A DNA stretch of 64,000 nucleotides from Bacteroidia bacterium (GCA_030427635.1 JAUIBA010000019.1:23138-87137), one strand, 5' to 3'; counted from the stretch's first letter, positions 37,260-46,268 are shown. A program made the numbers and translations. The notes: generated by a model not told the origin, from the letters alone.

Positions 37260-38061
37260 TTCGTATTTTTTTAATGTTATTGTCTGTTTCGGCGTATATT
37301 CTTTCAGCCTCGGCCATGTAGGTCGAGTTAGGGTATGTATCTTTTAATTCTCTGTATGCACTCAGTGCACTCGCATAGCGCTCCTCCTGTTTGGCAGGTA
37401 CACTTGCTTTTGCATATTTGTACATAGATTTCATAATCATGAACAGATACTGGTCATGATGCAGCGATTCAGGAAAGTTACGCATTACTGATTTATAAGT
37501 AACGCTTGCCGCTTCATACTGGCTTATGTTGAAGTACAGTTTTGCGGCATCTGCCTGCTTCCGCTCCAGCTTCTCCTGCGATTCTGCCACATAACGTTTG
37601 GCCTCGTCCATGCGGGTAGAGTTTGGATGCTTCCTTATAAAGTTTCTCAGGGCATCAGCTGCTTTTACCGTATTACTCTGGTCCAGTGAATATTTCGGTG
37701 AAAATTTGAACAGGCATACAGCACTCATAAACTCGCACTCTTCTGCCAGTGTACTGGTAGGGAAGTAGTCTGTAAAGTCCTTGAAGTAGTAGGATGCCAT
37801 CACATAGTCCTTCATGTAATAGTACGTGTATGAATATCTGTAGAACAGATTTTCATAGTTACGGGTACTTTTCATGATAGGCATCAGCTCCTTGTACAGC
37901 ATGCTGGCATGACCGTAGTCTTTCTTGTCGTAGTATTCATTGGCCTTGGTCAGCTTAAAGTTTACGTCACTGCTTTTACGGATTTTTTCAAATCCACCAC
38001 AGGACGAAATGCCAACGCATATCGCCAATAAATAAAATAAATTAATAAACCGTTTACTCAT
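37246..38061 (-). CDS. bamD: outer-membrane assembly lipoprotein BamD
   Basis: 271 residues from ATG 38061 (MSKRFINLFYLL); an in-frame Met four codons earlier is possible but falls inside the predicted -7 box. The lipobox ISSC gives the lipid anchor. Tetratricopeptide-like helices follow: FKLTKANEYYDKKDYGHASM, YEAASVTYKSVMRNFPES and SALSAYRELKDTYPNSTYM. BamD is the essential lipoprotein of the BAM complex that inserts beta-barrels. It precedes rpoZ with a 14-nt overlap and follows the OstA-like gene, all on the minus strand. Confidence 0.92.
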   Translation of the reverse strand: MSKRFINLFYLLAICVGISSCGGFEKIRKSSDVNFKLTKANEYYDKKDYGHASMLYKELMPIMKSTRNYENLFYRYSYTYYYMKDYVMASYYFKDFTDYFPTSTLAEECEFMSAVCLFKFSPKYSLDQSNTVKAADALRNFIRKHPNSTRMDEAKRYVAESQEKLERKQADAAKLYFNISQYEAASVTYKSVMRNFPESLHHDQYLFMIMKSMYKYAKASVPAKQEERYASALSAYRELKDTYPNSTYMAEAERIYAETDNNIKKIRNEHQ

Positions 38062-38070
38062 GCCGGGGTG

Positions 38071-38104
38071 CAAATATATAAAATGTCTTTGTCTCAGCCC
38101 AAAA
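38071..38104 (-). promoter_or_regulatory. possible promoter of bamD-rpoZ
   Basis: On the minus strand, TTTTG (38104-38100) is followed after 21 nt by TATATTTG (38078-38071). The bamD ATG at 38061 would then have a leader of only about 3-5 nt. Confidence 0.4.
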
Positions 38105-38172
38105 TTAACCGTCAGTCAGTTATGTACGTATCAAAGGTTTCTTAAAATATTTCAGTCCCCGTCTCCCGTAAG

Positions 38173-40113
38173 TTATTCAAATAATACATGTTTGTCTTTC
38201 GGCCTTTCCTCATATCTCCAGTGAAATCTGCTCAGACGCTCGTTAGGGAGGTCTGCTTTGTCCATTGGTGTCTGCTGCTGATGTATATCCTGTTCAAAAC
38301 GTATTGTTTTTATCTGCTGTGTGCCAAAGTAGATACGCATCAGTACACTGGATGCATCATTGACCCCTATATAGGCGCCACCATCATCTTTGGTGTAGTA
38401 GATACATTGTGCATCGGGATTTACTATCATCTTGCGTATAGCATTGTCCTTAAAGAAAGCCGTGAGCGATTTTCCCTGTATCTGGTCAAACAGCTCTGCC
38501 TGTTCCGGGCCAGACCGTGATACCATTAGTGAGTTATTAGGGATATACATACTTTTTACCCCTCCGCTGTCCATCAGCATCATTATAGTATCGCCGGTTA
38601 TCTGGCTACCCCTTGCCCATGCTACCGGCTCATACATCATGCGCACTATAGAGTCGGCACGGGTATAGGTAATGCTGTCGCATTTGGCCTGCATGGAGTC
38701 TGAGAATATAAGCACATGGTGGTAGCCGGTAAAGAACACAGGTGCCGTACTATCGTTGCCCGTACTGTCGTATGTCGGCGGAGTAGATATGTCGGCAGTT
38801 GCCTGTTTCCTTTTTTTATGTCTGCCACCGCTTACCTCAGTAGCAGCAGTTACAGGTTTCTTTTTGGCCGTATCCCTCAGCAGGTCGGTAACGTACCTTT
38901 TATAGGGTGGTATTATCCATGTGCTGTCTGGTTGTGCAGCCACGGTATCTATGGCTATAGTATCGGCAGCAGTGGGTGCTGGTACTGGTTTGAAAGGTTT
39001 GTTTATTTTCCGCTTTATAGTGTCATTTGTGGGTTTGCTACCACTACCTGTACTGGCTTTAATGCTGTCGGCTGTCGCATTGTGTACCACATCCGGGGTA
39101 TCCTGCGGCATCTGAAAGGTGTGCCCCTTTACCTTTATCATAGGTGCGGCATAAAATGTATCTGCACGCATATAAAAGGTATCCTTCCCGTTTGCCAGTT
39201 CCATCACCGGCTTTTCTGTAGCCCATAGTATGCGTTGTTTTCTGAAGTAATCAGCCCTTCCGCAGTAGATGGTGGCATGCTGTGCCGTATCTGTAGATAT
39301 CACATTCCCTATCGCAAATCCGTAGCCCGATGTCTTGTCATAGTGCATAGAGTCTGCTTCTATGTATTGCCCGTCATTCCATATAGAGGAGTGCCCGCTG
39401 AACTTTGCTATCACATTTTTACTGTCATAGGTACCATTCCATGCCGTTAGTACAGATCTTCCACTGTCGCTGGTTACTACAGAGTAGTCATAGAATGTCT
39501 CCACCCGGCTTTCCGTATTGTAGCCCATGTCTTTTGAGGCTATTTTATACTGTGGGTCCAGTACCAGTACATTACCGGTAAAGCGTGCATCGTGCGAGCG
39601 CACATTATACACCCCATAGTTGCTGGTCACAATAGTACTGTCGCTCTGCAGTGTTCCGCTTCTGTTATAGATACCCGTTTTTGAGGTAAGGTCATAGGTC
39701 AGCTCTTCACACCACAGCTTATTTTTACCATCGGTAAGTATTACCTGTCCGGTCATGTAGGCAATGCGCTTGTCCGATGCGTATCTCAGAAAGTCACATA
39801 CACCCTCTGTGCCACCCTGCTGGGCTATACGCACATTGCTGAATGCCTCCAGCTTCTTCTGCTCTACAAATTGATACAGGCTGTCGCAGTACAGGGTATC
39901 AGTACCCTGATATATCACTACATCATCTATGAATTTATTGAAGGAGCCACTATCTGTAGTGTAGTGCTCTATTGCGCCGGTGTTGGCTATTACTATGCGT
40001 ATTTTATTGGCAGTATCTACTGTTGGCTCCTGTGCATAACCATGTTGCACAAGCAGCAGCTGAGTCATTACCATTGCGGTAATCCATCTTAGTACGGGGA
40101 ATAACGACCTCAT
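38173..40113 (-). CDS. OstA-like protein (LptA/LptD N-terminal-type beta-jellyroll)
   Basis: 646 residues. Signal peptide ends HGYAQ. Residues 40-330 hold OstA/LptA-like repeats: DDVVIYQGTDTLYCDSLYQF, RIAYMTGQVILTDG, ARFTGNVLVLDPQYKI. This is the fold of the periplasmic bridge that carries LPS to the outer membrane. A Thr/Pro/Lys-rich linker (about 340-450) separates a second jellyroll region (YHHVLIFSDSMQAKCDSITY). There is no LptD barrel, so it acts in the periplasm. It starts 11 nt after the MlaD-like gene and precedes bamD. Confidence 0.85.
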   Translation of the reverse strand: MRSLFPVLRWITAMVMTQLLLVQHGYAQEPTVDTANKIRIVIANTGAIEHYTTDSGSFNKFIDDVVIYQGTDTLYCDSLYQFVEQKKLEAFSNVRIAQQGGTEGVCDFLRYASDKRIAYMTGQVILTDGKNKLWCEELTYDLTSKTGIYNRSGTLQSDSTIVTSNYGVYNVRSHDARFTGNVLVLDPQYKIASKDMGYNTESRVETFYDYSVVTSDSGRSVLTAWNGTYDSKNVIAKFSGHSSIWNDGQYIEADSMHYDKTSGYGFAIGNVISTDTAQHATIYCGRADYFRKQRILWATEKPVMELANGKDTFYMRADTFYAAPMIKVKGHTFQMPQDTPDVVHNATADSIKASTGSGSKPTNDTIKRKINKPFKPVPAPTAADTIAIDTVAAQPDSTWIIPPYKRYVTDLLRDTAKKKPVTAATEVSGGRHKKRKQATADISTPPTYDSTGNDSTAPVFFTGYHHVLIFSDSMQAKCDSITYTRADSIVRMMYEPVAWARGSQITGDTIMMLMDSGGVKSMYIPNNSLMVSRSGPEQAELFDQIQGKSLTAFFKDNAIRKMIVNPDAQCIYYTKDDGGAYIGVNDASSVLMRIYFGTQQIKTIRFEQDIHQQQTPMDKADLPNERLSRFHWRYEERPKDKHVLFE

Positions 40114-40124
40114 TCTTGCCGGTA

Positions 40125-41060
40125 TCAGTCCTTTTTCTTACCCCCGAATACGCTGACACTGATATACCTGCCGGGGCGGGCTTTAAGGTCGTCAGTAAGA
40201 TTATTTATGGATTTCAGCGAGCTGTTAAGGTTATTATACAGCTCTTTATCATTCACCAGCATACCCATGGTTCCCTTGCCATCATTTATCTTGCTCATAA
40301 TGGCGTGCAGCTCTCCCGCCACTTTTTCCAGGTCGGCTATAGTTTTCTGAATGGGAGCATTAGCCAGCTGGGCCGATAGTTTGTTGGTATTATTCAGAAT
40401 ACTGCGGATGGTGTCATTACTCTTAGCCAGATTGGCCGTGATGCTGTTGGTATTACGGATGATACTGTTCAGCTGGCCATTTTCATTTGTAAGTTTCGCC
40501 AGATTGTCTGACGTTGTTTTTAATGACAGCAGTGTACCTGATATTGCAGTTTTATTATCCTCATTCAGTAGTGAGTTCACACGTGCCAGTGTCACGTTAA
40601 ATGAAGCTATTGTCTCCTTCAGCTCTTCCAGTCTCGGTGTCAGTGAGCCGGATACCTGATCTACTACGTCCGAGCTTTTTGCCGATTCCAGTATAGCGCC
40701 AGCCGGCTCTTCTCCCGGCCCTGAGCCCAGGTCCAGGCTTATTACTTTTGTTCCCAGCAGGTCGGCCGATGCCAGACTGGCTATTGTTCCCTTAGGCACT
40801 GATACCTTACCTTTTATAGCAAAGGTTACCTTTATTCCTTTCTCACCAGCCAGCTCCATGCTCACTACATGCCCTACATTGATACCCTTTATCTGTACCG
40901 CTGAAGACCCCTGCAGGCCTCCGGCATTGTTGTAGTAGCAGTAATATTCTTTATCGTTAGAAAAAATATCCGAACCTCTCAGAAAGTAGAAACCAGTAAA
41001 GAAAATGACAATGGCAGATGCCACCAGCACTCCTGTCTTCACTTCTTTGGATATAGCCAT
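40125..41060 (-). CDS. MlaD family (MCE domain) protein
   Basis: 311 residues from ATG 41060, chosen because the family starts MAISKEVKTGVLV; the upstream extension is hydrophobic noise. One N-terminal membrane helix (VLVASAIVIFFTGFYFL) precedes an MCE domain with YYNNAGGLQGSSAVQIKGIN and LLGTKVISLDLG. The rest is a long helical coiled-coil region (LARVNSLLNEDN to DLEKVAGELHAIM). MCE proteins form hexameric rings that move phospholipids across the periplasm. The partner permease and ATPase (MlaE/MlaF) are not in the window. It leads the MlaD-like/OstA-like pair. Confidence 0.92.
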   Translation of the reverse strand: MAISKEVKTGVLVASAIVIFFTGFYFLRGSDIFSNDKEYYCYYNNAGGLQGSSAVQIKGINVGHVVSMELAGEKGIKVTFAIKGKVSVPKGTIASLASADLLGTKVISLDLGSGPGEEPAGAILESAKSSDVVDQVSGSLTPRLEELKETIASFNVTLARVNSLLNEDNKTAISGTLLSLKTTSDNLAKLTNENGQLNSIIRNTNSITANLAKSNDTIRSILNNTNKLSAQLANAPIQKTIADLEKVAGELHAIMSKINDGKGTMGMLVNDKELYNNLNSSLKSINNLTDDLKARPGRYISVSVFGGKKKD

Positions 41061-41232
41061 AATCAAAGGAAAATATGTGCAAAATAACGAAAAGACGGTG
41101 ATGGGTGCGGATATTGGCAATATTATAACATATACCACGTACTAAAACATTGTGTCTTACTACTGTCACTATTGCTGTTGCAACATTTATTTTCTGATAT
41201 TTTCCTAAATTCGTGTTTCATTCTGGTTAATA

Positions 41233-42153
41233 ATGAAGAAACAATTTCTTATTGTAGCAGGCATTGTGTCCCTGTTCACCGCCTGCAAGGAAAAGCCACC
41301 AATAATTAAGCTTACCGAAACTGCGGTAACAATTGCCGATACTACTTATGTAGGCGATGTACCTGCACCACAGGACAGGAATGTACTCATAGAGGAGTTT
41401 ACCGGTGCCAGTTGTACTAACTGCCCTGCTGCTCATGAGGAACTGGAGCAGAGGGAAAAGGACAATCCCGGACGGCTTAATGTGCTGGCTTTATACATTA
41501 AAGGCCCAATTCAGACAACACCACCGCATGATGCGCAATATGACTTCCGTCATCAGGACTCAAAAGTTATATCTGATGCAATTTTCGGCGGGGTCAATCA
41601 GCTGCCTACTGCCGGTGTAGACCGTAGGCCTGTTGCCGGTGTTGTGAAGCTGGACCGTGGCGCATGGGGTGCTGCTATTCAGAGCGCACTGGCTGTGCCA
41701 GATTCTATTAACCTTACTGTTTACAGTGGTTATAATCCCGACACTCAGGAAGATACCATCATTTGCACCATGAGCTATCCTTATGCTATTACTTTTGGCC
41801 ACAACCTTCATGTAGCGCTTGTTCAGGATAATGTTGTAGATGTGCAGGAATATCCTACTAATGACCCTGTACACCCAGGTTCTGATGAGGAGTATGATTT
41901 TACTAATATCATCAGGTCTATGGCTACAACCATTCCTCTGGGCGACCCCATACTTACCTCCATGCCTGCTAAAGAGCCGGGAAGGGTAATAGTAAAGGTG
42001 TATATACTGGATACTAAGAAAATCAATGACAGAGCATTTGTTGCAGAAAAAATGCCACCGTTTGTACCTGCAGATAGCCGTATTGTGGCATGGATTACAA
42101 ATAGCTCTAATCAGCAGGTGATGCAGTCTGCTCAGGTTAAGTTTATAAAATAG
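41233..42153 (+). CDS. Omp28-related lipoprotein with a thioredoxin-like CXXC motif
   Basis: 306 residues. Signal peptide with lipobox LFTAC. VLIEEFTGASCTNCPAAHEE is a thioredoxin-like CXXC region, and GGVNQLPTAGVDR supplies the cis-Pro stretch, matching the Omp28-related family first described as surface lipoproteins of Porphyromonas. The C-terminal half is beta-rich (VIVKVYILDTKKI, RIVAWITNSSNQQV). It probably sits on the outer membrane; a redox role is suggested by the motif but not established. Terminators at 42177 and 42262 follow. Confidence 0.82.
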   Translation: MKKQFLIVAGIVSLFTACKEKPPIIKLTETAVTIADTTYVGDVPAPQDRNVLIEEFTGASCTNCPAAHEELEQREKDNPGRLNVLALYIKGPIQTTPPHDAQYDFRHQDSKVISDAIFGGVNQLPTAGVDRRPVAGVVKLDRGAWGAAIQSALAVPDSINLTVYSGYNPDTQEDTIICTMSYPYAITFGHNLHVALVQDNVVDVQEYPTNDPVHPGSDEEYDFTNIIRSMATTIPLGDPILTSMPAKEPGRVIVKVYILDTKKINDRAFVAEKMPPFVPADSRIVAWITNSSNQQVMQSAQVKFIK

Positions 42154-42176
42154 ACAATCAATACATACTTAATAGT

Positions 42177-42213
42177 AAAGGCACTCCGGGAAGCAGGAGT
42201 GCCTTTATTGTTT
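42177..42213 (+). terminator. terminator of the Omp28-like gene
   Basis: AAAGGCACTCC (42177-42187) pairs with GGAGTGCCTTT (42196-42206), followed by ATTGTTTT. Confidence 0.85.
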
Positions 42214-42261
42214 TATGAGATAACGGCTAATGATGCAATGGACACACATACCAATGCAAAT

Positions 42262-42297
42262 AATAATCCCGCCTCATAGAAGCGGGATTATTTTTTA
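42262..42297. terminator. second, probably bidirectional terminator
   Basis: AATAATCCCGC (42262-42272) pairs with GCGGGATTATT (42282-42292), then TTTT on the plus strand. It lies just past the stop (42320) of the convergent minus-strand gene and can serve it. Confidence 0.75.
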
Positions 42298-42319
42298 ATA
42301 GTACATATTTCATAACGCC

Positions 42320-42967
42320 TTACGTCTGGGCAATGTTGTTGTCATTTGTCTGCACCCGTTGCGGATGCTGTGCTACATACAGTTTGCGCCACACCCGTGT
42401 CATTTCATTGAACAGAGGTATGTTTTCGCTGCCACCAAAGTCATAGAAATATTTGGCGCCTATTTCTATCGCCATTATCCGTGTTATCTCTTTGGCTTTT
42501 TTGCTGTCACTCAGCAGCAGCATATCTACCCGCGCACCGTTAAACAGTGGTTGTAATATACTTTCATACCCGCTGGTGTGAAACACTTTAATCACATGTT
42601 CTGAGCCGGTTATTGCCTTTATGGCGCATACCGTTCGCACCTGCTCGTTATCCGGGGCATGAACGTTTGCCGTTACATCCACTATTACTTTTCGGCGCAC
42701 ATCTCCCAGCCAGTAAGATGCCTCACGCACATCTTTGGGCGTGGTAGCCAGTAATATGAAGTCAGACATACTGGCTGCTTCAGAGATGGTGGTGTAATTG
42801 ATGTTACCGTAGATGTCCGGAACAGCTTTCTGCAGCCGGTTCTCATCTTCACTACATGCCATGTGCACTACATGGCCAGCACTTGTAAAAGCTCTGGCAT
42901 ACATTTCTGCTGCCTCTGTTTCGCCTATAATGGCGATGTTCAGGGATACTAACTTTTTGAAGTCCAT
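42320..42967 (-). CDS. NAD(P)-binding protein, F420-reductase/NADP-oxidoreductase-like
   Basis: 215 residues. A Rossmann fold is indicated by LNIAIIGETEAAEMYARAFT, a variant of GxGxxG in which the second Gly is replaced, then ADFILLATTPKDV-like SDFILLATTPKD and VIVDVTANVHAP. The C-terminal part (VFHTSGYES, GAKYFYDFGGSENI) fits the NADP oxidoreductase, coenzyme F420-dependent family (DUF-level relatives are common in Bacteroidota without F420). The substrate is unknown. The loss of the usual glycine pattern may weaken dinucleotide binding. Confidence 0.7.
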   Translation of the reverse strand: MDFKKLVSLNIAIIGETEAAEMYARAFTSAGHVVHMACSEDENRLQKAVPDIYGNINYTTISEAASMSDFILLATTPKDVREASYWLGDVRRKVIVDVTANVHAPDNEQVRTVCAIKAITGSEHVIKVFHTSGYESILQPLFNGARVDMLLLSDSKKAKEITRIMAIEIGAKYFYDFGGSENIPLFNEMTRVWRKLYVAQHPQRVQTNDNNIAQT

Positions 42968-43148
42968 TCGCTCGCTCTTTTTCGGGTTCTCAATTATGCA
43001 AACCAGTATAGTATCTTTTATTCCGGCATATCGTCCGTTTTGTAGTTGGCAGGTGGTGGATCAGTTATGCCGGAATGGTATTCTTTACGGTGTTACTTGA
43101 TTGTAATTTAATGACTTTTTTTCAAAATCTTAACAATTTTTTGTTGTG

Positions 43149-43156
43149 CAAAGATA
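43149..43156 (-). promoter_or_regulatory. -7 box in the long upstream region of the NAD(P)-binding gene
   Basis: TATCTTTG on the minus strand matches TAnnTTTG exactly. It lies about 180 nt upstream of the start at 42967, so it implies a long leader; no gene fits between. Confidence 0.4.
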
Positions 43157-43202
43157 TAAATATATGAACAATATTTATCGCCTACCAATACCAGTTTGTT
43201 GT

Positions 43203-43240
43203 AAAAAAAATATCCCGGCTGATAATTATCAGCCGGGATA
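43203..43240 (-). terminator. terminator of the DUF6580 gene
   Basis: TATCCCGGCTGAT (43211-43223) pairs perfectly with ATCAGCCGGGATA (43228-43240). On the minus strand a run of eight T follows. Confidence 0.88.
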
Positions 43241-43265
43241 AAACTTAAGTTTACCTGTAAGGTAA

Positions 43266-43826
43266 TTATGCTTTGATTTTGCTTGTTTTAGCCTCCAGCG
43301 CCTTCTGAGTAAGGCTATAGCCGCCAAAGAAAAGGAAAGCTCCGGCTATATCAGCCATAAATGAATTCTGATAAAATGGTATGGCATCTACATAAGTCTT
43401 TGCAAGACCGGCAAAGCTGTAGCCGTTCCATCCATGGGCAAAGTATCCGAAGTTGGACACCAGGAAGAATGTAAGAGACGCACCCAGTGTAAAGCCGGCT
43501 ATCGTTAATGGTTTCATATTCTTCATACCAATACCCAGCGCTGTTGCGCCTATAATAGCTGCATAGTTAAACAGCATGTCTGTTGCCCAGTAAAAGCCGG
43601 GTATATATGTGTACATCTGAAAGAGTACATCGGCAAGGAACTGTCCCAGTATGGGTACCAGAAATGCCAGTGCACGGTTGTTTTTAAGTACAGATCCGCT
43701 GAAAAGGCTTACTGCTGCAATAGGTACTAAGTTGTGCAGCCCCAGGCTGGCATTCACCAGGCGTGCCCCGGCTACAATCATTATCAGAAAAACTGCTATA
43801 AGAATATTAATATTGATACGCTTCAT
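43266..43826 (-). CDS. DUF6580 family membrane protein
   Basis: 186 residues with five to six predicted membrane helices, e.g. ILIAVFLIMIVAGARLV, ALAFLVPILGQFLADVLF, MLFNYAAIIGATALGIGM and MADIAGAFLFFGGYSL. Conserved stretches HNLVPIAAVSLFSG and NFGYFAHG are those of DUF6580, annotated as putative transporters resembling ECF S-components. Substrate unknown. Own promoter and terminator. Confidence 0.82.
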   Translation of the reverse strand: MKRININILIAVFLIMIVAGARLVNASLGLHNLVPIAAVSLFSGSVLKNNRALAFLVPILGQFLADVLFQMYTYIPGFYWATDMLFNYAAIIGATALGIGMKNMKPLTIAGFTLGASLTFFLVSNFGYFAHGWNGYSFAGLAKTYVDAIPFYQNSFMADIAGAFLFFGGYSLTQKALEAKTSKIKA

Positions 43827-43843
43827 GTTCAGATGTATTATCG

Positions 43844-43851
43844 CAAAAGTA
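43844..43851 (-). promoter_or_regulatory. -7 box of the DUF6580 gene
   Basis: TACTTTTG on the minus strand, 17 nt upstream of the ATG (43826). Confidence 0.55.
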
Positions 43852-43883
43852 GTGACTAATTATGTAAAAGGGAAATGAGCCGC

Positions 43884-44975
43884 TTAGCGCTGCACAGATA
43901 ATTTTACAGCTATTCCGCTATTGGCATCAGTGCGTACCAGTGCCAGATAGTTTCCGGCAGCTAGTGTACCTGTAGGTACATCTATAGTATGTCTCCCGGT
44001 ACTTTTTACAGATACTTTATTTTGGTACACTACTTTTCCTGTCATATCAGTGAGGGTAATATATAGCTCAGTCGCTGTGCTCAGTGATACATCTATGTGT
44101 GCAGTACTGCTGGCAGGGTTGGGGTAAACGCCATACAGATTCAGACTTTTATGCACTATAGGTGTAGAAAGGGCCGTACCGGTGATCACTACAGGGAAAA
44201 TAGCCATGTTGTTATACAGATAGTCATTATCGGTATAGTTGTCATGCCATATGTTGTCACTCCACTGTGTGGCATTCTGCACATTCAGCAGTGTATCTGT
44301 CGATGTGGTATCTCCCTCTGTATTGATATTGTATCGCAGTGCATAGTCCGGCGTGTTTCTGGTTCCGTCTTTGGACATCATCAGTGCTATCGTATCACCT
44401 TCTGTAGTAGTGAAGTTGTAATCCATAGTGTAGCCGGCAAAGAATGGGCCTCTCAGGTATGTGGTCCCGGTGGGGAAGTAGAAGGTTTTTAGTGTACCAG
44501 TGCCGGCACTTATACCCAGATTGGTCGCAGGTACCACAAGGCTGTCCATGACTTCGGCCGGGAAGCCCTCATAATACAGATTGGGGGCTATCATACGTGC
44601 AGCTCCCTGCTGCCACAGTTTCAGTGTTACTGTTTTATCACTGCCGGTGTTAACATGCCCTCCAAAAAGTGTCATAACACCTATCACTTTTACCGAACTG
44701 TCATAAATACCAAAGGAGTAGCGCTCTGCAAATCCACGGTCATTATACACATTGGTACCGGATGTATAGCCACTGTCAGCCGCTCCTATACCATACAGTA
44801 CCCGGTCAGTAGCAGATGTGGGTATGTTATTCATAATCACTGTATCGCCGGTGGCGGTTGTGCGCTCCTGCCATTCTATGGCAGGCTGTATGGTTCTGTA
44901 GCTGTGTACACTTTTCTGCGCATAGCTGCACAGAGATATCAGAGATAATGCTACAGATAGTACTTTTTTGATCAT
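43884..44975 (-). CDS. secreted protein with T9SS type A sorting domain (paralogue 1)
   Basis: 363 residues from ATG 44975 (MIKKVLSVALSLISLCSYAQ, a signal peptide); the frame continues 12 codons upstream without sense. The body is beta-rich with TLFGGHVNTGSDKTVTLKLW and TTYLRGPFFAGYTMDY. The C-terminal 80 residues are a T9SS CTD: LNLYGVYPNPASSTAHIDVS, then LYITLTDMTGKVVYQ and NYLALVRTDANSG. It aligns over its length with the gene directly upstream (45106-46209), so the two look like a tandem duplication. Function of the passenger is unknown. Confidence 0.88.
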   Translation of the reverse strand: MIKKVLSVALSLISLCSYAQKSVHSYRTIQPAIEWQERTTATGDTVIMNNIPTSATDRVLYGIGAADSGYTSGTNVYNDRGFAERYSFGIYDSSVKVIGVMTLFGGHVNTGSDKTVTLKLWQQGAARMIAPNLYYEGFPAEVMDSLVVPATNLGISAGTGTLKTFYFPTGTTYLRGPFFAGYTMDYNFTTTEGDTIALMMSKDGTRNTPDYALRYNINTEGDTTSTDTLLNVQNATQWSDNIWHDNYTDNDYLYNNMAIFPVVITGTALSTPIVHKSLNLYGVYPNPASSTAHIDVSLSTATELYITLTDMTGKVVYQNKVSVKSTGRHTIDVPTGTLAAGNYLALVRTDANSGIAVKLSVQR

Positions 44976-45046
44976 TTCTGTCTTTTGAGCGGGCGTAAAA
45001 ATACGGCTCACAGGTCACTAATCATTCATAAAGTGGCGTTAATTGA

Positions 45047-45081
45047 CGTAAAAAAGCGCCCTGCACATGCAGAGCGCTTTT
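45047..45081 (-). terminator. terminator of T9SS paralogue 2
   Basis: AAAAGCGCCCTGCA (45052-45065) pairs with TGCAGAGCGCTTTT (45068-45081) with one wobble on the transcript strand, then TTTTTT. Confidence 0.8.
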
Positions 45082-45105
45082 ATTAAAGCCTGAAATCAGG
45101 TATCA

Positions 45106-46209
45106 TTATTTTATCACAGTTATCTGTGTAGCTATACCGTTACCTGTGCTGGTGCGTACCAGTGCTATGTACTGGCCTGCAGCAAGATCAGCAGTATTGA
45201 TAGCTATAGTGTTGTCACCTGCAGCAAGGCCGTTTGCACTGATAGTGCGTATCTGCCTGCCAGTCATATCCATGATGCTTACAGTTACGTCAGCGCCACG
45301 GTCCAGACCAATCTTTACATTAGTGCTGTTAGATGCAGGGTTAGGGAACGTACCATAGAAAGTGAAGCCTTTGTGTGTAAGACCAGATGTAGATGCAGTA
45401 CCAGGGCCTATGATAACAACAGGGAATATCGCCTGGTTGTTGAATATATTACGGCTTATTGCATTGTCTACCCAGTTGCCAGCAGCGTTCTGTGATACAG
45501 ATACGTTGTTGATTACAGTGTCACCAGGTGTAAGATCTACAACCCACTCAGTACGCTCACCATCAAGGTTGCTGTACAGGCCTATTGTGTCACCGGCAGC
45601 AGCAGCCCATGTATAGGTAATGTTATAACCTATAAAGAAGCTGTCAGTAAGGTAGCCTGTAGCCGTAGGGAACAGAACTGCACCCATTGTATCCGGTGCA
45701 CCTGCCATACCTATACCAAGGTCAGTGATATTCATGCTGCCTGCAGCAAGTGATGTAGCAGGGAAGCCATTATGAGAGATAGTAGGAGAAGATGTCGCTG
45801 TTTTAGGACCCTGGCTCCATACATGGAAAGTTACTGTTTTAGTTGATGCAGGCTGTACTGTTCCACCAAACAGGTAAGCAACACCTATTACTTTGTAGGT
45901 AACTGCTGATGGGTCAAAATCATAACGCTCAGCAAATCCTTTGTATTCAAATGCGTTGATACCAAAGAAAGCTCCCGTATCATTTACATAAGAATAGAAG
46001 CTGTTGGTATCAGCCGGGGTTTCAATGTGTGTCAGACTTACTGTATCACCTACAGCAGTAGTTTTTGCTGCAAAACCTTCAGCATACGCCTTACCGTAGT
46101 TTACGGCATTAACCGGCTGTGCTTTTTGCGTAGCAAAGAAATTTGTGTTTTGGGCATACGACAGGGTAGAAAAGACTGCTGCCGCAGCAACAAGTAGCAT
46201 TTTTTTCAT
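45106..46209 (-). CDS. secreted protein with T9SS type A sorting domain (paralogue 2)
   Basis: 367 residues. Signal peptide MKKMLLVAAAAVFSTLSYAQ. Passenger segments match its neighbour: YLFGGTVQPASTKTVTFHVW, TGYLTDSFFIGYNITY and FNNQAIFPVVIIGPG. The CTD reads FTFYGTFPNPASNSTNVKIG, then VTVSIMDMTGRQIRT and QYIALVRTSTGNG. Codon use is more uniform and C/A-rich than in paralogue 1, hinting at higher expression. It has its own TATATTTG promoter box and terminator, so the pair is not one transcript by necessity. Confidence 0.9.
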   Translation of the reverse strand: MKKMLLVAAAAVFSTLSYAQNTNFFATQKAQPVNAVNYGKAYAEGFAAKTTAVGDTVSLTHIETPADTNSFYSYVNDTGAFFGINAFEYKGFAERYDFDPSAVTYKVIGVAYLFGGTVQPASTKTVTFHVWSQGPKTATSSPTISHNGFPATSLAAGSMNITDLGIGMAGAPDTMGAVLFPTATGYLTDSFFIGYNITYTWAAAAGDTIGLYSNLDGERTEWVVDLTPGDTVINNVSVSQNAAGNWVDNAISRNIFNNQAIFPVVIIGPGTASTSGLTHKGFTFYGTFPNPASNSTNVKIGLDRGADVTVSIMDMTGRQIRTISANGLAAGDNTIAINTADLAAGQYIALVRTSTGNGIATQITVIK

Positions 46210-46260
46210 TTCTCTTGTTTTTTTAAATTTAGTTTAGGTTAAAGATTCATTTTGGGGCTG

Positions 46261-46268
46261 CAAATATA
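46261..46268 (-). promoter_or_regulatory. -7 box of T9SS paralogue 2, with an upstream dyad
   Basis: TATATTTG on the minus strand, about 50 nt upstream of ATG 46209. A 7-bp inverted repeat ACACCGG-6-CCGGTGT lies just upstream at 46274-46293; it may be a weak aroC terminator or an operator. Confidence 0.55.
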
